From the NCBI GenBank assembly GCA_015066015.1, contig SVPE01000007.1:1-64000 (forward strand): a stretch of 64,000 nt of DNA, given 5' to 3'. This DNA is from Oscillospiraceae bacterium. Its GTDB lineage: Bacteria; Bacillota; Clostridia; Oscillospirales; Acutalibacteraceae. Shown here piece by piece: positions 29,173 through 36,580 of this stretch (its first letter is position 1; every line of letters starts with the position of its first letter). Position numbers and translations under genes: made by a program. The notes beneath the pieces are model-generated. The model was given only the letters and a program-made list of their open reading frames with translations. It was not told the DNA's origin and made no database searches.

Positions 29173-31038
29173 GTGGTTAATAATTTTTTACCTCTGAGCA
29201 AAAAAGAAGCCCTTGAAAGGGGATGGGATGAGGTCGATTTCGTATATGTTATCGGCGATGCTTATGTCGACCATCCCTCTTTCGGCCCGGCTATAATATC
29301 ACGTGTTCTTGAAAATAACGGCTTTACGGTTGGAATTATTTCTCAGCCCGACTGGCGCAGTGCCGAAGCTTTCAAGGAATTCGGAAAGCCCCGACTGGGC
29401 TTTTTCGTTTCGTCAGGAAACATTGATTCAATGGTTGCACATTACACTGCAGCCAAAAAGAAGCGCAGCGATGATGCATACACACCCGGGGGAAAAGCCG
29501 GGGCACGACCTGACAGAGCCGTAATTGTCTATTGTAACCGCATACGTGAGGCTTACGGTGATGTTCCGATTATTATCGGCGGACTTGAGGCGTCGCTCAG
29601 ACGCTTTGCGCATTACGATTATTGGGACGATAAAATCCGTCGTTCGATAATTTTTGATGCACAGGCCGATCTGATTTCTTACGGTATGGGTGAAAAGCAG
29701 ACTGTAGAAATTGCAGAAAGACTCCGTAACGGTGAACACATTTCACAGCTTCGTGACATAAGAGGCACCTGCTATGTCTGCGATGTTACAGAAACACCTC
29801 TTACAGGCGCTGAATGTCCCTCTTATGAGAATGTGGTAAAAAATAAAAAAGAATATGCAGTTTCATGCCGTATTCAGCAGGATGAGCAGGACCATATACG
29901 CGGCAAAATTATCAAGCAGCGTCACGGAAACAAAATGCTTGTACAGAATCCTCCTATGGCTCCGCTTACAACCTCTGAGCTTGACGAGGTGTATGCTTTA
30001 CCTTATATGCGCACTTACCATCCATCCTACGAGGTGCTCGGCGGCGTACCGGGGATAGAGGAAGTAAGATTTTCCGTTATACATAACAGAGGCTGCTTTG
30101 GCGGATGCAATTTCTGTTCGATAGCACTTCATCAGGGCAGATATGTCACCTCAAGAAGCAAGGAGTCAATTGTTAATGAAGTTAAGCTTCTGACAGAACT
30201 CCCGGATTTCAAAGGTTATATCCACGATATCGGCGGTCCTACTGCGAATTTTCGCCAGCCCTCCTGCGAAAAGCAGAAGGAGCTGGGCTTATGCAAGGGT
30301 AAGAAATGCCTTGCACCTAAGGTGTGTCCCGCACTTAAGGCAGACCACAGTGAATACATTGATATTCTGAGAAGCGTGAGAAATATTGATAAGGTTAAAA
30401 AGGTATTCATCCGTTCAGGCATCCGTTATGATTATATGCTTCGGGATGAAAACGAAACTTTTTTCAAGGAGCTTATCCGTTTCCATGTAAGCGGTCAGCT
30501 CAAGGTCGCTCCTGAGCACTGCTCAGCGCAGGTACTTGAAAAAATGGGCAAACCTTATATTGACACCTATGTTAATTTTTCGAAACGCTATTTCGAGCTT
30601 AGTAAGAGTGCCGGCAAAGAGCAGTATCTTGTGCCTTATCTTATGTCCTCTCATCCGGGATCAAAACTTGAGGACGCTATAGAGCTTGCACTTTTCCTGA
30701 AAAAAAGAAATATACGTCCCGAGCAGGTTCAGGATTTCTATCCTACACCCGGTACGGTTTCTACGTGTATGTTTTACACAGGTCTTGACCCATATACAAT
30801 GAAAGAGGTCTACTCTGCAAAAACACCTGAGGAAAAGGCAATGCAGAGAGCTCTTTTGCAGTATTACAATCCGAAAAACAGAGAGCTTATTACTAAAGCT
30901 CTGAAAAAGGCGGGCAGATATGACCTTATCGGTAAGGGCGACAAGTGCCTCGTAGATTTTCCTAAAGGTGCAAATCCCGCAAACAAACATAAAAATATGA
31001 ACGGTGGTAAGCATTATGGCAAGAAAAGGCAAAAATAG
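29173..31038 (+). CDS. YgiQ-family radical SAM protein
   Basis: A 621-residue protein of the YgiQ family, whose biochemical role is not established. The N-terminal B12-binding-like region (YVIGDAYVDHPSFG, IIIGGLEASLRRFAHYDYWD) precedes a radical SAM core with CFGGCNFC (C308, C312, C315). A further Cys group (CEKQKELGLCKGKKC) and a C-terminal DUF3362-type region with VQDFYPTPGT follow. It starts with GTG, six bases after AAGGAG. It overlaps the next gene's start by 23 bases. Confidence 0.92.
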   Translation: MVNNFLPLSKKEALERGWDEVDFVYVIGDAYVDHPSFGPAIISRVLENNGFTVGIISQPDWRSAEAFKEFGKPRLGFFVSSGNIDSMVAHYTAAKKKRSDDAYTPGGKAGARPDRAVIVYCNRIREAYGDVPIIIGGLEASLRRFAHYDYWDDKIRRSIIFDAQADLISYGMGEKQTVEIAERLRNGEHISQLRDIRGTCYVCDVTETPLTGAECPSYENVVKNKKEYAVSCRIQQDEQDHIRGKIIKQRHGNKMLVQNPPMAPLTTSELDEVYALPYMRTYHPSYEVLGGVPGIEEVRFSVIHNRGCFGGCNFCSIALHQGRYVTSRSKESIVNEVKLLTELPDFKGYIHDIGGPTANFRQPSCEKQKELGLCKGKKCLAPKVCPALKADHSEYIDILRSVRNIDKVKKVFIRSGIRYDYMLRDENETFFKELIRFHVSGQLKVAPEHCSAQVLEKMGKPYIDTYVNFSKRYFELSKSAGKEQYLVPYLMSSHPGSKLEDAIELALFLKKRNIRPEQVQDFYPTPGTVSTCMFYTGLDPYTMKEVYSAKTPEEKAMQRALLQYYNPKNRELITKALKKAGRYDLIGKGDKCLVDFPKGANPANKHKNMNGGKHYGKKRQK

Positions 31039-31906
31039 TATATCCAAGGTTGTCGCAGTTGCAATAGTAGCATTGATGGTATTCCTTGTAGGTTTTTTAC
31101 AGGACAAGGATGCTATTCCCGAAAATGTCAATCCCGTAAGCAACGGAGAGATTTTTCTGCATATAATTGATGTCGGTCAGGGCTCATCAACTCTTATCCA
31201 GAAGGGCAATGAGGGAATACTTATTGATGCCGGTGAGGCCGATTACGCGCAGACTGTCATAGATTACATAAATTCCTGCGGAATAACAAATCTCAGTTAT
31301 GTTGTTGCATCGCATCCTCACTCGGACCACATAGGAGGTCTCCCCAAGGTGCTTGACGCCTTTAAGGTCGGTGAGGTGCTTATGCCCGAAATTGCTGAAG
31401 AAAACCTCCCGACAACAAAGGTTTACGAGCGTTTCCTTGACGCAATTGTAAATAATGATATTTCAGCATCCTACTGTGAGGTGGGTGACGTTTATTCACT
31501 CGACGGAATCTCTATGGAGATTCTCGGTCCTGTTAAACAGATTGACGACCTTAACAATATGTCGGCAATATGCAAGGTTACCTACGGTGAAATTGATACA
31601 ATAATTCTCGGTGACGCTGAGGTGAAGGAAATCAAGAGTGTTTATAGCAACGGCGGCGACTTTGAAAGTGAAATTCTTGTTATGGGTCATCACGGAAGCC
31701 GCACATCAATCCACGACGAATTTCTCAAGGCAGTCAACCCTGAGGTCGCACTTATCTCCTGCGGTAAGGACAACTCCTACGGACATCCTCACAAGGAGAC
31801 AATCTCTTATCTTGAAACAAACGGTATAGACTATCTTCGCACCGATGAGGTTGGCAGTATAGTTTACCGCCTTGATATTTACGGCTATGAAAGGACGGAG
31901 AAATAA
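31016..31906 (+). CDS. Membrane-anchored ComEC-like metallo-beta-lactamase fold protein
   Basis: A 296-residue protein. One N-terminal hydrophobic segment (about residues 12-30, VVAVAIVALMVFLVGF) is a membrane anchor or signal. The rest is the MBL domain of the ComEC type: LHIIDVGQGSSTLIQ, VASHPHSDHIGGL (metal ligands), LGDAE, MGHHGSRTS and SYGHPHKET. ComEC-type MBL domains are DNA or phosphoester hydrolases; the competence channel itself is absent. I chose ATG at 31016 over GTG 31004. It is followed with one-base overlap by a DUF3006 protein, its usual partner. Confidence 0.88.
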   Translation: MARKGKNSISKVVAVAIVALMVFLVGFLQDKDAIPENVNPVSNGEIFLHIIDVGQGSSTLIQKGNEGILIDAGEADYAQTVIDYINSCGITNLSYVVASHPHSDHIGGLPKVLDAFKVGEVLMPEIAEENLPTTKVYERFLDAIVNNDISASYCEVGDVYSLDGISMEILGPVKQIDDLNNMSAICKVTYGEIDTIILGDAEVKEIKSVYSNGGDFESEILVMGHHGSRTSIHDEFLKAVNPEVALISCGKDNSYGHPHKETISYLETNGIDYLRTDEVGSIVYRLDIYGYERTEK

Positions 31907-32124
31907 TGAAGCTGACAGTTGACAGAATCGAAGAGGACTTTGCCGTACTCGAAAAAGAAGATATGTCCCACGAAAGCATCCCTGTTTCACTTTTACCTGC
32001 AGGCACAAAAGAGGGGAGTGTGCTTACATTTGACGGTACAACCTACACACTTGACCCTGACGCTGAAGCAGAGGCAAGAGCGAGAATAATTTCAAAACAA
32101 AGAAGTATTTTTAAGAAGAAATAA
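31906..32124 (+). CDS. DUF3006 domain protein
   Basis: A 72-residue protein with the DUF3006 pattern: LTVDRIEEDFAVLE, a short beta-rich middle (SVLTFDGTTYTLD), and a charged C-terminal helix (EAEARARII to KKK). Its function is unknown. The gene overlaps the stop of the ComEC-like MBL gene by one base, and this pairing recurs in Firmicutes (from general knowledge), suggesting that the two act together. Confidence 0.82.
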   Translation: MKLTVDRIEEDFAVLEKEDMSHESIPVSLLPAGTKEGSVLTFDGTTYTLDPDAEAEARARIISKQRSIFKKK

Positions 32125-32176
32125 TTTCTGTTTGAAAGGAATATACATAAAATTTCAAAAAATTCACCGATACCCC

Positions 32177-32205
32177 TTGCATTTTGCATTTTCTTGTGAT
32201 ATACT
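32177..32205 (+). promoter_or_regulatory. Promoter of rpsB
   Basis: TTGCAT (32177-32182), a 17-base spacer, and TATACT (32200-32205) with TG upstream. Predicted start near 32212, giving a leader of about 100 bases. Confidence 0.72.
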
Positions 32206-32211
32206 ATCGCA

Positions 32212-32313
32212 GATAACGCACGCAAGGGGATTGGTATGCCCGTTTCGCTCCGTCCGGAGTGTTGCACACCTTTGAACCGGCGGTGGTTAAAAAACATTAA
32301 GGAGGACATTAAC
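32212..32313 (+). promoter_or_regulatory. Structured rpsB 5' leader (candidate S2 autoregulatory RNA)
   Basis: The roughly 100-base leader can fold. CCGTCCGG (32250-32257) pairs with CCGGCGG (32277-32283) across a one-base bulge, enclosing a small GTGT/ACAC hairpin with loop TGC. No T-run follows, so it is not a terminator. The RBS AAGGAGG is at 32299-32305. Ribosomal protein S2 represses its own mRNA in other bacteria; extension to this leader is inference. Confidence 0.4.
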
Positions 32314-33042
32314 ATGTCAGTAGTATCAATGAAACAGCTTCTTGAAGCCGGTGTACACTTCGGTCATCAGACAAGACGCTGGAACCCCAAAATGAGCGAG
32401 TACATCTTCGCTGAAAGAAACGGAATTTACATCATCGACCTTCAGAAGACAGTGAAGAAGCTTGAAGAAGCTTATTCCTTCATCCGTGAAGTATCAATCA
32501 ATGGCGGTGAAGTCCTTTTCGTAGGCACAAAGAAGCAGGCTATGGATTCAATCAAGGAAGAAGCTATCCGTTGCGGTATGCCCTTCGTTAATGCACGTTG
32601 GCTCGGCGGTATGCTTACAAACTTCCAGACAATCCAGAAGAGAATCAAGAGACTTGCTCAGCTCAAGGCTATGGAGCAGGACGGCACATTTGCTCTTCTT
32701 CCCAAGAAGGAAGTTATCAAGCTCAACCTCGAAATTGAAAAGCTTGAAAAGTTTATGGGCGGTATCACAGAAATGAAGAAGCAGCCCGCTGCACTCTTCA
32801 TCGTTGACCCCAGAAAAGAAAGAATCGCAGTTGCAGAAGCTCACAAGCTCGGTATCCCCATCGTAGCTATCGTTGACACAAACTGTGATCCCGATGAAGT
32901 TGATTACGTAATTCCCGGTAACGATGACGCTATCAGAGCTGTAAGACTTATCGCAGGTGCAATGGCTGACGCTATCATCGAAGGCAGACAGGGCGAATCA
33001 AACGCTCCCGCAGTAGAAGCTGCTGAAGAAGCTGCTGAATAA
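32314..33042 (+). CDS. rpsB: 30S ribosomal protein S2
   Basis: A 242-residue small-subunit protein. The N-terminus [20 protein letters not shown], then [17 protein letters not shown], and the C-terminal block [12 protein letters not shown] with [18 protein letters not shown], are diagnostic. The ATG at 32314 lies nine bases after AAGGAGG; the longer frame from 32236 runs through the leader and lacks an SD. It is followed by tsf, the universal rpsB-tsf order. Codon use is strongly biased, as in highly expressed genes. Confidence 0.98.
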   Translation: MSVVSMKQLLEAGVHFGHQTRRWNPKMSEYIFAERNGIYIIDLQKTVKKLEEAYSFIREVSINGGEVLFVGTKKQAMDSIKEEAIRCGMPFVNARWLGGMLTNFQTIQKRIKRLAQLKAMEQDGTFALLPKKEVIKLNLEIEKLEKFMGGITEMKKQPAALFIVDPRKERIAVAEAHKLGIPIVAIVDTNCDPDEVDYVIPGNDDAIRAVRLIAGAMADAIIEGRQGESNAPAVEAAEEAAE

Positions 33043-33052
33043 TTTTGATTTT

Positions 33053-33082
33053 AAACCCCGTTATATTTCATTGACGGGGTTT
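33053..33082 (+). terminator. Hairpin between rpsB and tsf (partial terminator)
   Basis: AAACCCCGT (33053-33061) and ACGGGGTTT (33074-33082) form a perfect 9-pair stem, but the T tract afterwards is interrupted. It is likely a leaky terminator that lowers tsf expression relative to rpsB, or an mRNA-processing site. Confidence 0.6.
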
Positions 33083-33119
33083 CTTTAAAATTTACATTTA
33101 TTTCTAGGAGGAATTTATT

Positions 33120-34223
33120 ATGGCATTTACAGCTAAAGACGTTCAGGCTCTTCGTGAGAAGACAGGCGTTGGTATGATGGATTGTAAGAAGGCTCTTGTT
33201 GAAACCGACGGTGATATCGACAAGGCTATTGATATTCTCAGAGAAAAGGGACTTGCTTCTGCTGCTAAGAAGGCAAGCCGTGTTGCTGCTGAAGGCGTAG
33301 TTGCAGCTTACAATGATGCTAACGCAGGTGCTCTTGTTGAAATTAACTGCGAAACAGACTTCGTTGCTAAGGGTGCTCCCTTCGTAGAGCTTGCAGCAAA
33401 GGTTGTTAAGACTGTTGTTGCTTCAAAGCCCGCTGACCTTGAAGCTCTTCTTGCTACAAAGGCAGTTGATTCAGATATGACAGTTGAAGAAGAGGTTCAG
33501 GAGGTATTCCTTGCTCTTCGTGAGAATATGAAGGTTCGTCGCTTTGCTCTTCTCGAGGGTCACACAACATCATACATCCATGCAGGCGGTTCCGTTGGTG
33601 TTCTTGCTGCATTCGATGTTGACGATGCAACAGCTGCTAACGATGAGTTCATTGCAATGAGCAAGAACGTTGCTATGCAGATTGCTGCTATGAGCCCCGA
33701 GTATCTCAGCAAGGCTGACATTTCAGAGGAAGAGTTTGCTAAGATGAAGTCAATCACAATTGACAGCGCTCTCAATAAGCCCGATTCACTTCCCGTACCT
33801 ATCCTTAACAGCCTCACAGAAGAAGCTATTTCTTCAAAGAAGTGGAGCGACGAGGATGCAGAGATCTTCAAGGGTCTCGATCAGAAGCAGAAGAAGAACT
33901 TCCCCAACTTCATTTCAAAGGAAGCTATGGCTACTCTTGCTGAAATTGCAGTTTCACACAAGGCTGAAATCGTTGAGAATAAGATCTTCGCCGGTCTCGT
34001 TCAGGGCCGTCTTGCAAAGCAGGTTAAGGAAGTTTGTCTCCTTGAGCAGACATTCGTTCGTTCAGACCTCTTTGAAGGCGATGTCAACGGTTACATCAAT
34101 TCAGTAGCTAAGGCTCTCGGCGCAGACATCAAGCTCAGGGAGTTTGTACGCTTTGCAAAGGGCGAAGGCATTGAGAAGAAGGTTGACGATTTCGCAGCAG
34201 AAATCGCTTCAATGGTTAAATAA
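33120..34223 (+). CDS. tsf: Translation elongation factor Ts with an insertion
   Basis: A 367-residue nucleotide-exchange factor for EF-Tu. The N-terminal UBA-like domain (ALREKTGVGMMDCKKAL) and core motif ALVEINCETDFVAK are canonical; the C-terminal LLEQTFVRS is present. The protein is longer than the usual 200-300 residues. Roughly residues 218-280 (around SKKWSDEDAEIFKGLDQ) appear to be an extra segment in the C-terminal core domain. RBS TAGGAGG. It follows the partial terminator after rpsB and ends at a strong terminator. Confidence 0.96.
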   Translation: MAFTAKDVQALREKTGVGMMDCKKALVETDGDIDKAIDILREKGLASAAKKASRVAAEGVVAAYNDANAGALVEINCETDFVAKGAPFVELAAKVVKTVVASKPADLEALLATKAVDSDMTVEEEVQEVFLALRENMKVRRFALLEGHTTSYIHAGGSVGVLAAFDVDDATAANDEFIAMSKNVAMQIAAMSPEYLSKADISEEEFAKMKSITIDSALNKPDSLPVPILNSLTEEAISSKKWSDEDAEIFKGLDQKQKKNFPNFISKEAMATLAEIAVSHKAEIVENKIFAGLVQGRLAKQVKEVCLLEQTFVRSDLFEGDVNGYINSVAKALGADIKLREFVRFAKGEGIEKKVDDFAAEIASMVK

Positions 34224-34238
34224 TAAAAAAATCAATGT

Positions 34239-34280
34239 AATGTTCTGTAATTTTCTTAGTGGAATTACAGAACATTTTTT
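34239..34280 (+). terminator. Strong terminator after tsf
   Basis: AATGTTCTGTAATT (34239-34252) and AATTACAGAACATT (34263-34276) are perfect 14-base arms, followed by a T run. Confidence 0.93.
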
Positions 34281-34307
34281 GTTTTTATTTAAAAACGTAT
34301 TTTAAAG

Positions 34308-34336
34308 TTGACACTCTATTTTTTTTATATTATAAT
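34308..34336 (+). promoter_or_regulatory. Consensus promoter of the second LCAT-like gene
   Basis: TTGACA (34308-34313), a 17-base spacer, and TATAAT (34331-34336) are a perfect match. The AT-rich leader is about 56 bases. Confidence 0.88.
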
Positions 34337-34398
34337 ATAATTTAACAAATAATTAATTTATATTTGAGCAATTATTTTATAAAAAAGGTGATGCAGAA

Positions 34399-36054
34399 AT
34401 GAAAAAAATCATATCAGTTGTACTCGTTTTATTGATGATTTTTGCTATGTCAGTGCCGTGCTTTGCTCAGACGGGTGAAAAGGTTGCGATAGCACAGAAC
34501 ACCAGCGATATTCCCGTTGTTGTGATTTACGGTGACGGTGAAGCACTTTACAATCGGGAAGGGGAAAAGGTATTTAAGTTTTCCGAGATTCTTTCTCTTT
34601 TCGGTGGAGGAGAAGACGGAGCGATAGCGGAAGCTTCAATCAATATCCTTATGCCATTTCTTATTGAAGGCCTTCTTAATGATAAATGGGATAACTATTA
34701 TAAGGCTCTCGAAAAGGAAATAGGTGATATTTTTGCAGAGGTGCGCCTTGATAATAATGGTGAAGACCCTGAAAATAAAGTCGATATTTCTGCTGAAAAA
34801 AGAGCTGAAATGGAAAACAAGCTCACTGTTGATTCCTATGATTCTAAGGGCTATTACGGTTTTGAAGATTATCTCTTTTTATACGATTGGCGTCTGGATC
34901 CTTATGCTGTTGCCGATCTTTTCCACGAGCATATTGAAAAGGTAAAAGAAGTAACCGGTCAGGACAAGGTTTCAATTGTTATCAGATGCCTTGGTTCATC
35001 AGTCGTTTTTGCTTATATTGAGAAGTATGGTCTTGATTCAATTCACGGCATTTCGATGAATTCAACCGTTTCAAACGGTGCTGAGATTATAAGTGAGCCC
35101 ATCAGCGGAAAATTCAAGATTGACGGCGATGCAATAAACCGTTTTCTTTATGATATGCAGGCTCTTGGTATGCTCAATATCGATTCTTTCGTAAATGATA
35201 CAATCAACATGCTTGAGAAAACAGAGCTTGTATATATGTTGACTGACAGCGTCAAGCGTGAGCTTTACGGAAAAATAGTAAAGGGTGTAACCTCAGCGCT
35301 GAGTATTTCAACCTTCTTTACATGGCCTTCATATTGGTCCTGCGTTGCACAGGAGGATCTTGACGATGCACTTCTTTATGTTTTCGGTCCGCAGGGCAGC
35401 GAAAAAAGAACAGAGTATTCCGGCTTGATTGATAAGATTGAAAACTATCACGAGAAGGTCGGCTCAAAGACATATGAGATTGTCAATCGAATAAAGAGTG
35501 AAGGTAAGAATCTTTGTATCATCTCAAAATACGGTTTCCAGATTGCACCTATCTGTGAATCCAGAAACGAAATCGGTGACCAGTTTGTTTCTACGAAGCG
35601 CTCTTCATTTGGCGCAACAACCTCGGATGTTTTTTCTCCTCTTGATGATGCATACATTCAGCAACAAACGGCTCTTGGGCTTGAGCGATACATTTCTCCC
35701 GACAATATTGTTGACGCTTCAACCTGCCTTTTCCCTGATTACACGTGGTTTATGAAGGGTAGCAGTCACTCGGTGTGGAGCGATTTCGAGAACAGTCTTA
35801 TGTATACCGTTGCGACTGCCGATAAGCAGCTCACAGTAAATGATTTCGATTGCACACAGTTTGTTTACCGAAATAATGCCACCGGTGAGGCTTATCCTCT
35901 TACTAAGGAAAACTGTAATACTGAGTCCTGGTCCGAGGATTCAAAAACTGATACATATGATAAACCTTACGGTAAGTATATTGTTATGCTCAGAGTACTT
36001 ATAGATTGGCTGATAAAGCTTTTCAGACTGATTTCAAATCTTTTTCCCGCATAA
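34399..36054 (+). CDS. Secreted LCAT-like hydrolase paralogue with Cys in the nucleophile position
   Basis: A 551-residue exported protein with a signal peptide (residues 1-25, ending PCFAQ). It is clearly paralogous to the protein at 13942-15444: FLYDWRLDP against RFDYDWRGDP, TKRSSFGATT against TKHSSLGATT, and SPDNIVDASTCLFPD against SPDKTVDASTCLFPE. The elbow AHSLGN becomes IRCLGS, so the nucleophile Ser is Cys197 and the preceding His is Arg; the His region (His457 in GSSHSV) and the Asp-containing motif are kept. The oxyanion loop IPGF is also lost (VIYGDGEAL). The C-terminus is again an amphipathic helix. It may be a thiol enzyme or a binding protein. It is monocistronic, with RBS AAGGTGATG. 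Confidence 0.78.
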   Translation: MKKIISVVLVLLMIFAMSVPCFAQTGEKVAIAQNTSDIPVVVIYGDGEALYNREGEKVFKFSEILSLFGGGEDGAIAEASINILMPFLIEGLLNDKWDNYYKALEKEIGDIFAEVRLDNNGEDPENKVDISAEKRAEMENKLTVDSYDSKGYYGFEDYLFLYDWRLDPYAVADLFHEHIEKVKEVTGQDKVSIVIRCLGSSVVFAYIEKYGLDSIHGISMNSTVSNGAEIISEPISGKFKIDGDAINRFLYDMQALGMLNIDSFVNDTINMLEKTELVYMLTDSVKRELYGKIVKGVTSALSISTFFTWPSYWSCVAQEDLDDALLYVFGPQGSEKRTEYSGLIDKIENYHEKVGSKTYEIVNRIKSEGKNLCIISKYGFQIAPICESRNEIGDQFVSTKRSSFGATTSDVFSPLDDAYIQQQTALGLERYISPDNIVDASTCLFPDYTWFMKGSSHSVWSDFENSLMYTVATADKQLTVNDFDCTQFVYRNNATGEAYPLTKENCNTESWSEDSKTDTYDKPYGKYIVMLRVLIDWLIKLFRLISNLFPA

Positions 36055-36094
36055 CCTGTTCTGATACCGATGATGTATGTTTATAAACACAGTT

Positions 36095-36118
36095 CCCCGC
36101 AGTCCAATGACTGCGGGG
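36095..36118 (+). terminator. GC-rich hairpin downstream of the second LCAT-like gene (possible terminator)
   Basis: CCCCGCAGT (36095-36103) and ACTGCGGGG (36110-36118) form a perfect stem with a six-base loop, 40 bases after the stop codon. The following ATTCCTTGTCC has no T run, so termination is uncertain. Confidence 0.4.
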
Positions 36119-36314
36119 ATTCCTTGTCCTTGCCTCTATGAACAAGGACACTCCGTTGATAAAATCCTTCCTTGCCCTCTCGGCACAGCCTTTGCCGTGC
36201 CGTCCTACCAAATCCGTCGTGGATTTACACGTTGGCGGTGAGGATTTTATCCATATCTGAAAGTCCACACCAATGTGTGAACTGCTTTCCGCACGATGCA
36301 ATGCTTTGCGTTGA

Positions 36315-36403
36315 ATGAAATATCTACTTCGCAGATGTGAAATTTTCCTTGCGGAAAACGAAATACCTGGCGGTATGAAATATTTGCCTTTGGCAAATAT
36401 TAA
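36315..36403. repeat. Tandem mini-hairpins with GAAAT linkers
   Basis: Four consecutive stems separated by GAAAT: ATCT/AGAT (36322-36336, loop ACTTCGC), TTTTCC/GGAAAA (36343-36358), ATACC/GGTAT (36363-36376), and AAATATTTGCC/GGCAAATATT (36378-36401). Linkers are TGAAAT, GTGAAAT, CGAAAT and ATGAAAT. Stem sequences differ while linkers are kept, suggesting that structure rather than sequence is selected. Confidence 0.65.
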
Positions 36404-36580
36404 GGGTCTGCGACGCTATTTATATTTTGCAACGCATTGCATTATCCGTGCGGCGTAAATTCCGACAGCGTCAGGCTTCCCCACGCATATCGGGCGCGGA
36501 GAAGCCGCAAACGCCATTGCTTATCCGCTGAAAATAGTATGGCATTTGCGGCTTATATAATTCATATGAATCGGTGGAAA

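Larger units (their letters stand above)
36055..36580. repeat. Gene-free, hairpin-dense palindromic element between convergent genes
   Basis: This 526-base gap lacks a credible gene. It holds a palindrome TGTTTATAAACA (36078-36089) and stems at 36095/36118, 36121/36148, 36158/36251 (11 perfect pairs enclosing two further hairpins), 36289/36453 (broken long arms) and 36502/36554 (16 pairs, one G-T). Inside the 36289-36453 palindrome lie four small hairpins in tandem, each preceded by GAAAT. It looks like a non-autonomous repeat family or a structured RNA rather than decayed coding DNA. No transposase is adjacent. Confidence 0.7.

Noticed and set aside
36289-36453. Insertion sequence
   Set aside because: Inverted arms are present, but there is no transposase and no clear target-site duplication, so I call it only a repeat element.
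36055-36580. CRISPR array or degraded gene in the hairpin-rich gap
   Set aside because: There are no equal-length direct repeats with spacers, and no frame gives recognisable protein; the short plus-strand frame at 36437-36775 runs antisense into murC.
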